From Comamonadaceae bacterium (GTDB lineage Bacteria; Pseudomonadota; Gammaproteobacteria; Burkholderiales; Burkholderiaceae_C): a stretch of 62,876 nt of DNA. The position numbers and the translations under genes were made by a program. The notes below the pieces were generated by a model. The model had not been told where the DNA came from. It did no database searches and was given only the letters and a program-made list of their open reading frames with translations. The stretch spans positions 1 through 62,876 of the forward strand of contig JAECRA010000022.1 of NCBI GenBank assembly GCA_015999985.1, given 5' to 3'. Positions 24,672 to 34,508 of the stretch are shown here, in pieces (within the stretch, counting starts at the first letter, position 1; every line of letters begins with the position of its first letter).

Positions 24672-26336
24672 ATGTTGTTGCAACCCGCTTCCAAATACCG
24701 TCCGTTCGCACCTATTCGCCTTGCCGATCGCACTTGGCCTGACGCCGTACTGACCCGTGCGCCCACGTGGCTGTCTACAGATCTGCGTGATGGGAATCAG
24801 GCTCTGGTGGAGCCCATGGACGCTGCGCGCAAGATGCGCATGTACGAAATGTTGCTGCGCATTGGGTTCAAGGAAATCGAGGTGGGGTTTCCCGCGGCCT
24901 CGCAGATCGAATATGACTTTCTGCGCAAACTTATTGACGAAAAGCTCATTCCAGATGACGTCACCATTCAGGTGATGACGCCTGCTCGGGAAGAGCTGAT
25001 AGCGCGCACTATTGAATCGCTCCGTGGGGCTCCTCGTGCCATCGTTCACGTCTACAACGCTGTGGCACCTGCCTGGCGTGATGTGGTGTTCGGCATGACC
25101 GTTCCAGAAGTGATGGAGCTCGTGAAACGCAGCATCGAGCAAGTGCGCCGACTCACTGACGCAGAACCTCAGACAGAGTGGACTCTGCAGTACTCCCCCG
25201 AAACGTTCAGCTTGGCAGAGCTTGAAGTGTCGGCCCAGGCTTGTGAGACGGCCATTGCCGCATGGGGCGAAGGTCGTCCCATCATTCTTAACTTGCCGAC
25301 CACCGTGGAAAATGCCACGCCTAACGTGTTCGCCGATCAGATCGAGTGGATGTGCCGCCGCTTCAAAAAGCAGCCTGGCGTGGTCATTTCTGTCCACCCG
25401 CACAATGACCGTGGAACCGGTACCGCCGCGGCGGAACTTGCTTTGATGGCGGGGGCGGACCGCGTGGAAGGTTGCCTCTTTGGAAATGGCGAACGAACCG
25501 GCAACCTGGATGTAGTCAACGTCGCATTGAATCTCTATACGCAAGGCGTTGCGCCGGACTTGGATTTTTCGGATATTGACGCTGTTCGTGCAGAGGTCGA
25601 ATATTGCAACCAATTGCCTGTTTCCCCTCGTCATCCTTACGCGGGCGATCTGGTTTATACGTCTTTTTCGGGTTCCCATCAGGACGCCATCAAGAAGGCG
25701 TTCGCGGCTCGTCTCGAATCGGACGCATGGAATATTCCCTATCTTCCGATTGACCCCAAAGATCTGGGGCGCAGTTACGAGGCCGTGATTCGGGTCAACA
25801 GCCAATCTGGAAAGGGCGGTATTTCTTACTTGCTCGAGCACGAATACGGCCTGCAGTTGCCCCGCCGCTTGCAGATCGAATTCAGTCAGATCGTCCAGCG
25901 AGAGATGGATGTAGGCGGCAAGGAATTGACGGCTCAGGACATTCATGCGCTTTTTGAGCGCGCCTATCATCCATCGGAGGATTCTCTGCAGGATCTGCAG
26001 ACGCAAGCCAGAGGCGATGAGGTGCAGGTCAGTGCAATCTGGAAGGGGCAAGCTGTTTCCGGCACCGGCAATGGTCCGGTGGATGCCTTGACTCAGGCGT
26101 TCTGCAAAGTGACGGGTAGCCAGGTGCGAGTCCTGGATTACCACGAACACGCCATCGGCAGCGGTGCGGACGCTCGCGCCATGGCTTATGTGGAGCTGCG
26201 GGTGAACGAAGAGCGAACGCTCTTCGGCGTTGGTATGCACCACGACATCACATGCGCAGCGCTTCATGCACTGGCCAATGGCGTCGGCCGGGCAGCTCTG
26301 GCACCCACGGCACAATACGAGGTTGCGACCGCCTGA
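24672..26336 (+). CDS. leuA: 2-isopropylmalate synthase, long (class II-like) form
   Basis: A 554-residue enzyme that condenses acetyl-CoA with 2-oxoisovalerate, the first step of leucine synthesis. The start is ATG 24672 ([20 protein letters not shown]), preceded by GAGGACC; a longer frame from 24552 would run through the attenuator hairpin and leader. The TIM barrel shows [11 protein letters not shown] (catalytic Arg-Asp) and the metal-binding His pair in [12 protein letters not shown]-terminal LeuA allosteric dimer domain (about residues 430-545) ends [20 protein letters not shown] and should bind leucine for feedback inhibition. The gene is controlled by the upstream attenuator. Confidence 0.95.
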   Translation: MLLQPASKYRPFAPIRLADRTWPDAVLTRAPTWLSTDLRDGNQALVEPMDAARKMRMYEMLLRIGFKEIEVGFPAASQIEYDFLRKLIDEKLIPDDVTIQVMTPAREELIARTIESLRGAPRAIVHVYNAVAPAWRDVVFGMTVPEVMELVKRSIEQVRRLTDAEPQTEWTLQYSPETFSLAELEVSAQACETAIAAWGEGRPIILNLPTTVENATPNVFADQIEWMCRRFKKQPGVVISVHPHNDRGTGTAAAELALMAGADRVEGCLFGNGERTGNLDVVNVALNLYTQGVAPDLDFSDIDAVRAEVEYCNQLPVSPRHPYAGDLVYTSFSGSHQDAIKKAFAARLESDAWNIPYLPIDPKDLGRSYEAVIRVNSQSGKGGISYLLEHEYGLQLPRRLQIEFSQIVQREMDVGGKELTAQDIHALFERAYHPSEDSLQDLQTQARGDEVQVSAIWKGQAVSGTGNGPVDALTQAFCKVTGSQVRVLDYHEHAIGSGADARAMAYVELRVNEERTLFGVGMHHDITCAALHALANGVGRAALAPTAQYEVATA

Positions 26337-26446
26337 GACCGTCTGAACGACTCCAGCATGCCCAGCTTGATTTCCCGGGCGTGCCGGATTCATTCAACCG
26401 TTCCGAGGCTGCAAGACCGAACCCGCTTGATATACGAAAGACCCAC

Positions 26447-27985
26447 ATGACTGACAAGCTCATCATTTTCGACACCACATTGCGTGACGGCGAACAATCT
26501 CCTGGCGCGAGCATGACCAAGGACGAGAAGCTCCGTATCGCACGCCAGCTGGAGCGGCTCAAGGTAGATGTGATTGAAGCGGGTTTCGCAGCCAGCAGCA
26601 ATGGCGACTTTGAGTGCGTGCAGGCGATCGCCGCCGCCATCAAGGATTCCACCGTATGCTCGCTTTCACGGGCCAATGACCGGGACATCGCTCGTGCAGC
26701 GGAGGCGTTGAAACCTGCGGCGCGCGGTCGGATCCATACCTTCATTGCGACGAGTCCGCTGCACATGGAGAAAAAGCTGCGCATGACGCCTGAAGAGGTC
26801 TTGGAGCAGTCCAAGCTCGCGGTTCGCTTTGCGCGTAACCAGATTGACGATGTGGAGTTCAGCGCTGAGGATGGCTATCGCAGCGAGATGGACTTTCTTT
26901 GCCGCGTGATTGAAGCGGTCATCAAGGAAGGAGCCACCACGGTCAACATACCTGACACCGTGGGCTATGCAATACCGGAACTGTATGGCGATTTCATCAA
27001 GACGCTGCGCGAGCGCGTGCCTAACAGTGACAAGGCGATCTGGAGCGTGCACTGCCACAACGACCTCGGCATGGCGGTCGCGAATTCTCTCGCGGGTGTG
27101 AAGATCGGCGGAGCCCGCCAGATTGAATGCACGATCAACGGCCTGGGTGAGCGAGCGGGCAACTGTTCGCTCGAAGAAGTGGTAATGGCCGTCAAGACCC
27201 GCAGGGACTATTTTGGGCTCGATGTCGACATCGATGCATCGCACATTGTGGCTGCCAGCCGCATGGTGAGCCAGACGACGGGCTTTGTGGTTCAGCCCAA
27301 CAAGGCTGTGGTGGGAGCCAACGCCTTTGCGCATGCCAGCGGCATCCATCAGGATGGCGTCTTGAAAGCGCGGGATACCTACGAAATCATGCGCGCCGAA
27401 GATGTGGGTTGGAGCGCGAACAAGATCGTGCTCGGCAAACTCAGCGGGCGCAATGCCTTCAAGCAGCGCTTGCAGGAACTCGGCGTCATGCTGGAGTCTG
27501 AAGGGGAAATCATGGCTGCGTTTGCCAAGTTCAAGGACTTGGCTGACCGCAAGAGCGAAATCTTCGACGAAGACATCCTGGCGCTTGTCAGCGATGAAAG
27601 CGTCACAGCCGAAAAAGAGCAATATGGTTTTATATCACTCTCTCAGCACAGTGAAACTGGGGAAAGACCGCAGGCAGAAGTAGTATTTTCTGTCGGTGGT
27701 AAGGAAGTGAAAGGTACCTCTGACGGTAATGGTCCGGTAGACGCATCACTGAAAGCCATTGAAAGCCATGTGCAAAGCGGAGCCGAAATGGTGCTTTATT
27801 CCGTTAATGCCATCAGCGGCTCAACTGAAAGCCAGGGCGAGGTAACAGTGCGTCTGCAGAACTCCGGCCGGGTGGTGAACGGCGTGGGTGCTGATCCGGA
27901 CATCATCGTAGCTTCAGCCAAGGCTTATCTGAGTGCTCTCAACAAGTTACACAGCAAAGCTGAACGAGTGGCGGCCCAGGGCTAG
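26447..27985 (+). CDS. leuA: 2-isopropylmalate synthase, class I form
   Basis: A 512-residue second 2-isopropylmalate synthase, of the E. coli LeuA type. The start [20 protein letters not shown] at 26447 is family-standard; the long upstream frame from 26252 overlaps the first leuA. Catalytic and metal motifs are DTTLRDGEQ, the [13 protein letters not shown] barrel strand and [13 protein letters not shown] with further metal-site His residues. A C-terminal regulatory domain is present (about 385-505, including [18 protein letters not shown]). It lies 110 bp after the first paralogue, so both are probably read from the attenuated promoter. Close relatives such as homocitrate or citramalate synthase are less likely because the match to LeuA runs full length. 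Confidence 0.93.
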   Translation: MTDKLIIFDTTLRDGEQSPGASMTKDEKLRIARQLERLKVDVIEAGFAASSNGDFECVQAIAAAIKDSTVCSLSRANDRDIARAAEALKPAARGRIHTFIATSPLHMEKKLRMTPEEVLEQSKLAVRFARNQIDDVEFSAEDGYRSEMDFLCRVIEAVIKEGATTVNIPDTVGYAIPELYGDFIKTLRERVPNSDKAIWSVHCHNDLGMAVANSLAGVKIGGARQIECTINGLGERAGNCSLEEVVMAVKTRRDYFGLDVDIDASHIVAASRMVSQTTGFVVQPNKAVVGANAFAHASGIHQDGVLKARDTYEIMRAEDVGWSANKIVLGKLSGRNAFKQRLQELGVMLESEGEIMAAFAKFKDLADRKSEIFDEDILALVSDESVTAEKEQYGFISLSQHSETGERPQAEVVFSVGGKEVKGTSDGNGPVDASLKAIESHVQSGAEMVLYSVNAISGSTESQGEVTVRLQNSGRVVNGVGADPDIIVASAKAYLSALNKLHSKAERVAAQG

Positions 27986-28102
27986 GTTTTTATACAGTTA
28001 TATTAAATTAGGTTAACAAAATAAAATAACTCTCTGATATTGCATGATTTTTCTCATTTGAATACACTGCCTGCAATCGTTGTTTAAGGGTGAGAAAAAA
28101 TC

Positions 28103-29290
28103 ATGTGGACTGTTGCGCTTCGCAATCTGGGATCGATATCCAAGAGGGTCCTCATGGTGACGACTGCCACGAGTTTGATTTGGCTGGCGCCTTCCGCACC
28201 TGTGGAGGCGTCCTCCAAGAAAGCTGCTGAACGTCAAACGACCAAGCGGACCGCTGCGGCACCGTCAAAGGCCAAACCGGTCGCGCAAAAAGCGGGTAAA
28301 GCAAAAGCCTCTGTAGCGGAATCTCGTTCCACCAAAGCCAAATCGTCAAAGACAGCCGGAAAAAGCAGGAATGAGCGCGTGACTGCCAGTCTGGGTGGCA
28401 AGGGCGCCCATGGAGGCCGGTCACTTGCCGCACGTGAAACAAGGCTGTCGATGCGGACGCGCGCAGCAGAGCGTCCCGTGGCGCCACCTAGATTGTCTTT
28501 CGGTCAGATGGCCGGCTTGCATGCAGTCGATGATCCGCTGGATCTGAAATCAAGTGTCGCTCTGGTGGTTGATCAAGATACGCGCGAGGTTCTTCTCAGC
28601 AAGAACGATCACGCTATTTTGCCGATTGCGTCACTTACCAAGCTGATGACCGGCCTCATCATCTCCGACGCTCATCTGCCGCTCGACGAGATGATCACCA
28701 TTACCGCAGAAGACGTGGACACGGAAAAAGGCAGCCGCTCACGCCTGGCCGTCGGCAGCACGTTGACACGTGGCGAACTGATGCACCTTGCACTCATGTC
28801 CAGCGAAAATCGCGCTGCTCATGCGCTAGGGCGTAGTTTCCCCGGGGGTATGACGCGCTTTGTAGCGCTCATGAATGCCCGCGCCATCATGCTCGGCATG
28901 AAAGATACGCGTTATGTAGAGCCTACTGGCCTCTCCAGCGGGAATCGCTCCAGTGCAGTTGATCTGGCCACCTTGGTGGCGACGGCTTCTCAAGATGCTC
29001 TGCTACGGCAGCTGTCCACTTCGCCAGGCTATGAGGTGGCGGTAGGGAGCCGGGTTCTCCAGTACAACAACACCAATCGACTCGTGCATAACCCTGACTG
29101 GCAGATTGGCCTGCAAAAAACCGGCTATATCTCTGAGGCGGGACAATGCCTGGTCATGCAAGCAAGTGTTGCCGGTCGCAAGATCATCATGGTCTTTCTT
29201 GATTCAGCGGGCAAGTTCAGCAGAATCGCTGATGCAGAGCGCGTGCGCCGCTGGATGGAGCATCAGCATTTGGCTGCAGCTGCAGGCTGA
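28103..29290 (+). CDS. pbpG: D-alanyl-D-alanine endopeptidase (PBP7-like)
   Basis: A 395-residue periplasmic penicillin-binding protein of the S11 family, which cuts D-Ala-mDAP cross-links during cell-wall growth. A signal peptide (residues about 1-35, cut near VEA/SS) is followed by some 100 residues of Lys/Ser/Ala-rich, strongly basic linker (about 36-130), unusually long for the family. The catalytic domain holds SLTK (Ser177, Lys180), SEN (234-236) and KTG (339-341), all intact. The ribosome site is AAGGGTGAG. The basic linker may bind peptidoglycan or anionic polymers. An AT-rich region precedes the gene. Confidence 0.92.
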   Translation: MWTVALRNLGSISKRVLMVTTATSLIWLAPSAPVEASSKKAAERQTTKRTAAAPSKAKPVAQKAGKAKASVAESRSTKAKSSKTAGKSRNERVTASLGGKGAHGGRSLAARETRLSMRTRAAERPVAPPRLSFGQMAGLHAVDDPLDLKSSVALVVDQDTREVLLSKNDHAILPIASLTKLMTGLIISDAHLPLDEMITITAEDVDTEKGSRSRLAVGSTLTRGELMHLALMSSENRAAHALGRSFPGGMTRFVALMNARAIMLGMKDTRYVEPTGLSSGNRSSAVDLATLVATASQDALLRQLSTSPGYEVAVGSRVLQYNNTNRLVHNPDWQIGLQKTGYISEAGQCLVMQASVAGRKIIMVFLDSAGKFSRIADAERVRRWMEHQHLAAAAG

Positions 29291-29353
29291 TCTGACTCCT
29301 TAGGATATTGAGTTTCTACCCCGGTTGACAGCGCAAGCTAGCGCGTGCGAGAT

Positions 29354-30139
29354 TTAGCGCGCTGCTTCATGATTGCCCAACGCGGCTGAAATCTGATTGG
29401 CTGTCTGTTTGAGCTTGGGGTGCCAGTTGTCCTCCAGCCGATCGGCCGGCGCTGAAATGGAAAGGCCGGCCACAAGTTTTCCCTGATCATCATAGATGCC
29501 GGCCGCCATGCAGCGCACCCCGGTTTCCAGTTCTTCGTTGTCCACGGCCATACCGAGCTGGCGGGTTTTCACGAGTTCGCGCTCCAGTATCTGCAGCTGG
29601 GTGATGCTGTTGCGTGTGTGTCCTGGAAGGCCTGTGCGGGTGGCATAGGCCCTCACGCGAGCAAGATCGTCTGCGGCCAGGAACAACTTGCCCACTGACG
29701 TCAGATGGAGCGGAGCGCGACCGCCTATGGCGCGCACCACTTGCATGCCAGATCTCTCGCTATAGGTGCGCTCGATGTAGACGATTTCATCGCCTTGACG
29801 AACGCTCAGGTTGACCGGCTGTTGGATAAGCTTGTGCAGCTCGCGCATGGGCTCCAGAGCTGCATCGCGTACGTTGAGTCTGCCTTTGACGAGGTTGCCC
29901 AATTCCAGAAGCCGCATGCCAAGGCGATAGCTGCCCGCTTCCGGGCGATCCACGAAACGCCCGGAGGCCAGATCATTGAGGATGCGGTGGGTGGTAGATG
30001 GATGCAGCCCGGTTTGCTCGCTAATTTCCTTGAGTGACATGGCGTCTTCGCGTGATGCCAGGACATCGATCAGCGCGAACATGCGCTCAATTACCTGAAT
30101 AGTGGGTGTGACGTGGGCATCTGGGTTGGACTTGCGCAT
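29354..30139 (-). CDS. IclR-family transcriptional regulator
   Basis: A 261-residue regulator. The N-terminal winged helix (residues about 12-75) reads IQVIERMFALIDVLASRED, then LKEISEQTGLHPSTTHRILN. The effector domain (about 85-255) ends in the family pattern CMAAGIYDDQGKLVAGLSIS with the ligand-pocket residues GVRCMAAG. It is convergent with pbpG and precedes nothing obvious on its own strand, so its target genes are probably elsewhere or are itself. Effector unknown. Confidence 0.9.
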   Translation of the reverse strand: MRKSNPDAHVTPTIQVIERMFALIDVLASREDAMSLKEISEQTGLHPSTTHRILNDLASGRFVDRPEAGSYRLGMRLLELGNLVKGRLNVRDAALEPMRELHKLIQQPVNLSVRQGDEIVYIERTYSERSGMQVVRAIGGRAPLHLTSVGKLFLAADDLARVRAYATRTGLPGHTRNSITQLQILERELVKTRQLGMAVDNEELETGVRCMAAGIYDDQGKLVAGLSISAPADRLEDNWHPKLKQTANQISAALGNHEAAR

Positions 30140-30314
30140 GGTTGGTTAGTTTTTTTAGGCGCGGATAGCCTCAGGAAAATGAAGCCGCCAGTTCAAAGCG
30201 CAAAGCACCACCGCAGTCCGGGCTACGACGAGCATTTGCGCGGCCCGCGCAGGCAACGCCGAGCGGATGAGGTTTGACAGTCAAGGCGGGCATGGGGGAT
30301 TCGTATACACCTTC

Positions 30315-31094
30315 TTAGGCGTTTTGATCGTCAGCAGGCTGGGTACGAGCATTTTGATGGGCAATCCAATGGTCGCCTTCCAGCCGCTCGGAAGGCCCGA
30401 AGCGTGCCTTATATTCCATTTTTGGGCTGCCTTTGATCCAATAACCGAGATAGACGTAGGGTAAGCCGAGTGCGGCAGCCTGCTCAATTTGCCATAGGAC
30501 ACCGTAAGTGCCGTAGCTGGTCTTGGGCAGGGGATCGTAGAAAGTGTAAACGGCGGAGATCCCGTCATTCAGAAGGTCGATGATGGACACCATGCGCAAG
30601 GCGCCCGGAGAGTCGCTGCCATCTATGGCAGGCTCACGAAATTCCACCAATCTGGAGTTCACCTGGCTTTGCAACAGGAACTGAGTGTATTGGTCCACAC
30701 TGTCATGGTCCATTCCGCCTCCCGTGTGGCGGCCCGTCTGATAGCGCAAGTAAAGCTGGTAGTGCTCGGGCACGAAACACAGCTTCAGTATTCGCACCTG
30801 CAAACCCACATGCTGCTGGCGCGCGCGGCGCTGGCTGCGGTCCGGCAGGAAGTCAGCCACCTTGATGCGAACCGGCATGCATGCATTGCAGCCGTCGCAA
30901 TAGGGACGATAGGTGAACATTCCGCTGCGGCGAAAGCCCTTGAGCACCAGGCCTGAATAAGCGTCGCTATTGATCAAGTGGCTTGGCGTGGCAACTTGAG
31001 AGCGTGCCTGGCGGGCTGGCAGATAGCTGCACGGATAGGGAGCCGTGGCATAGAACTGCAGCGTCTGAAATGGAAGGTCCTTGAGGTGCGTCAC
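30315..31094 (-). CDS. bpt: Aspartate/glutamate leucyltransferase
   Basis: A 259-residue GNAT-fold aminoacyl-tRNA-protein transferase that attaches leucine to N-terminal Asp or Glu, creating a degron for ClpS-ClpAP. The N-terminal region has the conserved Cys cluster [13 protein letters not shown] preceded by [16 protein letters not shown], and the C-terminal half has VYTFYDP and [20 protein letters not shown], as in the Bpt/ATE family. Its ATG overlaps the aat stop (ATGA), so both N-degron enzymes are translated together. Confidence 0.95.
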   Translation of the reverse strand: MTHLKDLPFQTLQFYATAPYPCSYLPARQARSQVATPSHLINSDAYSGLVLKGFRRSGMFTYRPYCDGCNACMPVRIKVADFLPDRSQRRARQQHVGLQVRILKLCFVPEHYQLYLRYQTGRHTGGGMDHDSVDQYTQFLLQSQVNSRLVEFREPAIDGSDSPGALRMVSIIDLLNDGISAVYTFYDPLPKTSYGTYGVLWQIEQAAALGLPYVYLGYWIKGSPKMEYKARFGPSERLEGDHWIAHQNARTQPADDQNA

Positions 31095-31858
31095 CGGTCG
31101 GCAGGGGAGGGAGGCATCAACGTGTTCCAGTATACGGGGTCGAACTGCCAGCGTGGCGCGGCTTTGTGCAGCTGCGCCTTGACAGCGTCTGCAAACTGCC
31201 TGCGCGGCACTGGGTTGGCACCAAGGGAAGCCAGGTGACGGGTGGCTTGCTGGCAGTCGATGAAAGCGATCTCCTGTTCACGGCAAAAAGCTACAAGCGC
31301 CGCCAGGGCGATCTTCGAGCCGTCGCTGACAGTGGTGAACATCGACTCGCCAAAAACGGCGCGCCCGATGGATACGCAATATAGTCCCGCCACCAAACGA
31401 CCTTCCATCCAGGTCTCCACGCTATGTGCGTGGCCTGCGGCATGTAGGGCCTTATAGGCCTGCACCATGTCGGGAACGATCCAGGTGCCCGCCTGATCTG
31501 AGCGCTCTATACCGGCGCACGCGGTGATCACGCGGTCAAATGCTGAGTCAACACGGATTTCGCAGGTCGCGTTCATGCGAAATCGCTGCAAGGTCTTGCG
31601 CATCGAACGATGCAGTCGAAATGCTGAAACATCCAGCACCATGCGGGGATCAGGGCTCCACCAGAGAATGGGCTCGCCTTCACTGAACCAGGGAAAAATG
31701 GTGGACGAGTAGGCTGCCACCAACGAGGGGACATCCAGCGCGCCGCCCATGGCCAGCAAGCCCGGAGCAGCGGAATCCTCCGGCCAAGCCTGCTCCAATG
31801 GAGGAAAGGGCTCGCCAGGGCGCAGGAGCGCGAGTGGAGGGTGAGGGCCAGGTTCCAC
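31091..31858 (-). CDS. aat: Leucyl/phenylalanyl-tRNA-protein transferase
   Basis: A 255-residue transferase that adds Leu or Phe to N-terminal Lys or Arg, the other arm of the bacterial N-degron pathway. Signatures: [24 protein letters not shown]-like [40 protein letters not shown] and [17 protein letters not shown]. The start is GTG (31858), immediately after the TAA of the NUDIX gene, which suggests coupled translation of all three genes (NUDIX, aat, bpt). Confidence 0.96.
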   Translation of the reverse strand: MEPGPHPPLALLRPGEPFPPLEQAWPEDSAAPGLLAMGGALDVPSLVAAYSSTIFPWFSEGEPILWWSPDPRMVLDVSAFRLHRSMRKTLQRFRMNATCEIRVDSAFDRVITACAGIERSDQAGTWIVPDMVQAYKALHAAGHAHSVETWMEGRLVAGLYCVSIGRAVFGESMFTTVSDGSKIALAALVAFCREQEIAFIDCQQATRHLASLGANPVPRRQFADAVKAQLHKAAPRWQFDPVYWNTLMPPSPADR

Positions 31859-32425
31859 TTACTGCGGTGGCTGCCAATGGATGTCGATGTCGATGTCGTG
31901 GACACCCCACGCCCCGCGTCGAAGGTCGTCGAAGAAGCATTTGAGCGTCTCCCTTACCGTGGTGAAAGAGATCTCGTCCCACGGCACTTCGGACTCATGA
32001 AACAGTCGGGCCTCCATGGTTTCAAACCCAGGGGAAAATTGATCATTCAGCAGCCGGGCCAGGTAGAAGACGTGGACCTGGCCAACGCGCGGGATGCTCA
32101 TGGTGCTGAAAAATGGTCCCATCTCAATCTGGGCACCGGCTTCCTCCGCGGTTTCGCGCGCAGCTCCCTGGGCTACAGATTCGTCCATCTCCATGAAACC
32201 CGCGGGCAATGTCCACTTGCCCAGCCTGGGTTCAATGTTGCGCTTGCAAAGCAGAACCCTGTCGCCGAGATAAGGAACAGTACCCACCACTAGCAATGGG
32301 TTGACGTAATGAATGGTGCCACAGTTAGGACAAATGGCACGCTCTCGCGTATCGCCATCGTCGGGAATGCGGTAGCCCACGGCGGTTCCGCATTCGCGGC
32401 AATGCTTGATCTGTTTGCGCTGCAT
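31859..32425 (-). CDS. NUDIX hydrolase with N-terminal zinc ribbon
   Basis: A 188-residue protein. An N-terminal zinc ribbon (CRECG at about 9-13 and CPNCG at about 32-36) resembles that of NudC-type and other nucleotide pyrophosphatases. The NUDIX box is GFMEMDESVAQGAARETAEE followed by AG, matching Gx5Ex7REUxEExGU. Members hydrolyse nucleoside-diphosphate-linked compounds such as NADH, ADP-ribose or FAD; the substrate here is not evident, and the NADH-specificity array of NudC was not found. The C-terminal ~20 residues are Asp/Ile/His-rich. It is the first gene of the aat-bpt operon. Confidence 0.92.
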   Translation of the reverse strand: MQRKQIKHCRECGTAVGYRIPDDGDTRERAICPNCGTIHYVNPLLVVGTVPYLGDRVLLCKRNIEPRLGKWTLPAGFMEMDESVAQGAARETAEEAGAQIEMGPFFSTMSIPRVGQVHVFYLARLLNDQFSPGFETMEARLFHESEVPWDEISFTTVRETLKCFFDDLRRGAWGVHDIDIDIHWQPPQ

Positions 32426-32706
32426 GAGAACCGCAGTGTAGCTGCGGCTTAACCTGGTTGGAGGGACAACGCTGGTTTAGGCATCCAACGAGGCCGGGCT
32501 ATCTGATCGACAGCGCGTTGATTCATTGAATGCCCATTTAAAGGCAAAAATCTAGATTTCGTCCTACAGCGGGGGGCAGCGGTTTCGGTTCAAATCAGCA
32601 TGAAACGTTCGTGGGCTTGGAACAGAACACAGTCTCTACGACTATGCTTGGAACGTACTGCGGAGCGGCCCATCGGGGTTCGCAGCTTTGACAAAGGATG
32701 ACAGAT

Positions 32707-33423
32707 ATGAAACGCACTATTTTTTCCAGTCGGACCTTGGTACTTTCGGTCAGTGCGGCAGCTGTATTCATGACCGGTTGTGCGAATATGACTGAAACGC
32801 AGCGCAACACCGGTATTGGTGCCGGTATTGGAGCTGTGGCGGGTGGGCTGATAGGTGATGGCGGCGGCGCCGCAATAGGCGCAGGCGTTGGAGCCCTTGG
32901 GGGCTACGCATGGTCTCGGTACATGGAAAACAAGAAGACTGAGATGCAGCGTGCGACCGCGGGCACAGGCGTTCAAGTCACTCAGACTCAGGATAACCAG
33001 CTTAAGTTGAACATTCCGAACGACATCTCGTTCACCGTGGGCCGTGCTGACATCCAGCCTGCACTTCGTCCTATCCTCGATCAGTTCGCGAATGGTCTCG
33101 GTACACAGCCCAACACTGAGGTGGTCATCGTTGGTCACACCGACTCCACTGGCAGCGATTCCATCAACAACCCCCTGTCTGTTGAGCGTGCCAACAGCGT
33201 TCGTGACTACCTATCTGCGCGCGGTGTTGATTCACGCCGCGTGAGGACAGAAGGGCGAGGTTCTCATGAGCCGATCGCCAATAACGGGACAGATGCAGGT
33301 CGTGCGCAAAATCGCCGTGTGGAAATTTTCCTCGCCGAGCGCGCAGTGGCTGCGGCGCCTATGCAGCAGCAGCCAATGGGTTCGCCCATGGGCACGCCTG
33401 TCGGTACACCGGTCAGGTACTGA
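32707..33423 (+). CDS. OmpA-family peptidoglycan-associated lipoprotein
   Basis: A 238-residue outer-membrane lipoprotein. The start at ATG 32707 is favoured by AAGGA at 32693-32697; an ATG at 32698 overlaps that site. The type II signal ends in VFMTGC (lipidated Cys). A Gly-rich segment follows, GIGAGIGAVAGGLIGDGGG, typical of YMGG/glycine-zipper lipoproteins. The C-terminal OmpA domain (about 100-220) contains the peptidoglycan-binding residues in VVIVGHTDSTGS and LSVERANSVRDYL...GRAQNRRVEIFL. The tail is Met/Pro/Gln-rich. It probably tethers the outer membrane to the wall. A terminator follows at 33519. Confidence 0.93.
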   Translation: MKRTIFSSRTLVLSVSAAAVFMTGCANMTETQRNTGIGAGIGAVAGGLIGDGGGAAIGAGVGALGGYAWSRYMENKKTEMQRATAGTGVQVTQTQDNQLKLNIPNDISFTVGRADIQPALRPILDQFANGLGTQPNTEVVIVGHTDSTGSDSINNPLSVERANSVRDYLSARGVDSRRVRTEGRGSHEPIANNGTDAGRAQNRRVEIFLAERAVAAAPMQQQPMGSPMGTPVGTPVRY

Positions 33424-33518
33424 GCCCGCCGTCTCGTAGGGTAATCAAGCCACTGGCATCACCACGTTGATGTAGCCCGCTGGCATAGTTTGGGAGGCGA
33501 TCCCTCCAGGCTTGATCG

Positions 33519-33549
33519 AAAGCCGCCATCAATTCTGGCGGCTTTTTTT
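33519..33549 (+). terminator. Intrinsic terminator after ompA-family gene
   Basis: AAAGCCGCCA (33519-33528) pairs with TGGCGGCTTT (33536-33545) around a 7-nt loop, running into TTTTTTT (33543-33549). The stem ends 22 bp before the tag start codon, so tag must rely on read-through or a promoter inside this short space. Confidence 0.9.
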
Positions 33550-33570
33550 CGTCCGTGCTACAACTATGGC

Positions 33571-34218
33571 ATGAGTACTTCAATTGCCGGTCCGGATGGG
33601 CAACTGCGTTGTCATTGGTGTTCTGGGGCGCAGGAATTTTTTCCCTATCACGACAAGGAGTGGGGCTTTCCGGTCAACGACGATCGCACTCTGTTTGAAA
33701 AACTTAGCCTTGAAGGGTTTCAGTCGGGGCTCAGCTGGCGAACCATATTGGTCAAGCGCGAGAATTTCCGGGCGGCTTTTCACAACTTTGAAATCGATCG
33801 CGTCTCTCGGTTCACTCAGGACGATGTCCAGAGACTGCTCGCCGACAGTGGAATCGTCCGTCACCGCGGGAAGATTGAAGCGGTGATCCAAAACGCGCGG
33901 TGTGCCCAGCAGATGGTCGAACGCGAAGGCTCTCTGGCGGCGTTCTTCTGGAGCTATGAGGCTGCGCAGGCTGAGGGCGCATTGCCACAGTCTGTCTCGA
34001 CTTCCGCCCAGTCTGTTCAGCTCTCCAAAGATCTGAAAAAGCTGGGCTGGAAGTTTGTAGGGCCGACCACGATGTATGCCTTCATGCAGGCGGCAGGCAT
34101 TGTGAATGACCATGCCGCAGATTGCATTGTCCGGGCCAAGGTCCACAAGGCCCGTGCGGTATTTAAAACTCCTGGAAATGCTCTACGTTCGGGGGTGCCG
34201 CGAAAAACGGCCCGATGA
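33571..34218 (+). CDS. tag: DNA-3-methyladenine glycosylase I
   Basis: A 215-residue base-excision repair enzyme that removes 3-methyladenine from alkylated DNA. Signatures are the N-terminal zinc ligand Cys in LRCHWCSG, YHDKEWGFPVNDDRTLFEKL, LEGFQSGLSWRTILVKRENF and the C-terminal zinc ligands in VNDHAADC. The start ATG 33571 gives the family N terminus; the frame from 33490 runs through the terminator. The last 56 bp overlap the convergent monooxygenase-like gene. Confidence 0.95.
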   Translation: MSTSIAGPDGQLRCHWCSGAQEFFPYHDKEWGFPVNDDRTLFEKLSLEGFQSGLSWRTILVKRENFRAAFHNFEIDRVSRFTQDDVQRLLADSGIVRHRGKIEAVIQNARCAQQMVEREGSLAAFFWSYEAAQAEGALPQSVSTSAQSVQLSKDLKKLGWKFVGPTTMYAFMQAAGIVNDHAADCIVRAKVHKARAVFKTPGNALRSGVPRKTAR

Positions 34219-34453
34219 TCGCGCGCCATTCTCCGAACAGGGGAGATTCACGAAAGCCCTTGGTATGGTCTTCCAAGGTCTCCCACTGCACTTGCAGCAC
34301 GTAGCGCTCTGGCGATTCGATACTGCGCCGGACCGTGGCGCCCTTGAAACCCTTGGCCTTTGAGATCACGCTGGCAATGGCTCGCTGTAGCTCCGGCTCG
34401 AATTCAGCCTGTCGACCGGGGGTGATACGGATATCTGCTATTTCAAGAATCAA
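34163..34453 (-). CDS. ABM-domain (antibiotic biosynthesis monooxygenase-like) protein
   Basis: A 96-residue dimeric ferredoxin-like barrel protein. The start is TTG at 34453 because GGGAGA lies at correct spacing upstream and the sequence then reads LEIADIRITPGRQAEFEPEL, the usual first strand and helix of ABM proteins. It continues with SPERYVLQVQWETLEDHTKGF and ends with a buried aromatic segment. Roles in the family range from quinone or heme oxidation to unknown; nothing here identifies the substrate. It overlaps tag tail-to-tail by 56 bp and is divergent from maiA by 55 bp. Confidence 0.8.
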   Translation of the reverse strand: MILEIADIRITPGRQAEFEPELQRAIASVISKAKGFKGATVRRSIESPERYVLQVQWETLEDHTKGFRESPLFGEWRAIIGPFFAAPPNVEHFQEF

Positions 34454-34508
34454 GGAGTTCTCCCTTTTGGTGATATGGAATGCCGTTAGGCGTTGTATCC
34501 TTTGGACC

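Noticed and set aside
24483-26393. A 636-codon open frame on the minus strand opposite the first leuA
   Set aside because: It mirrors leuA codons, has no recognisable domain, and would erase the attenuator. The plus-strand protein is a full-length known enzyme.
32430-32447. Short stem CCGCAG/CTGCGG just upstream of the NUDIX gene
   Set aside because: Only 6 bp with no T-run on either strand; not distinguishable from chance in GC-rich DNA.
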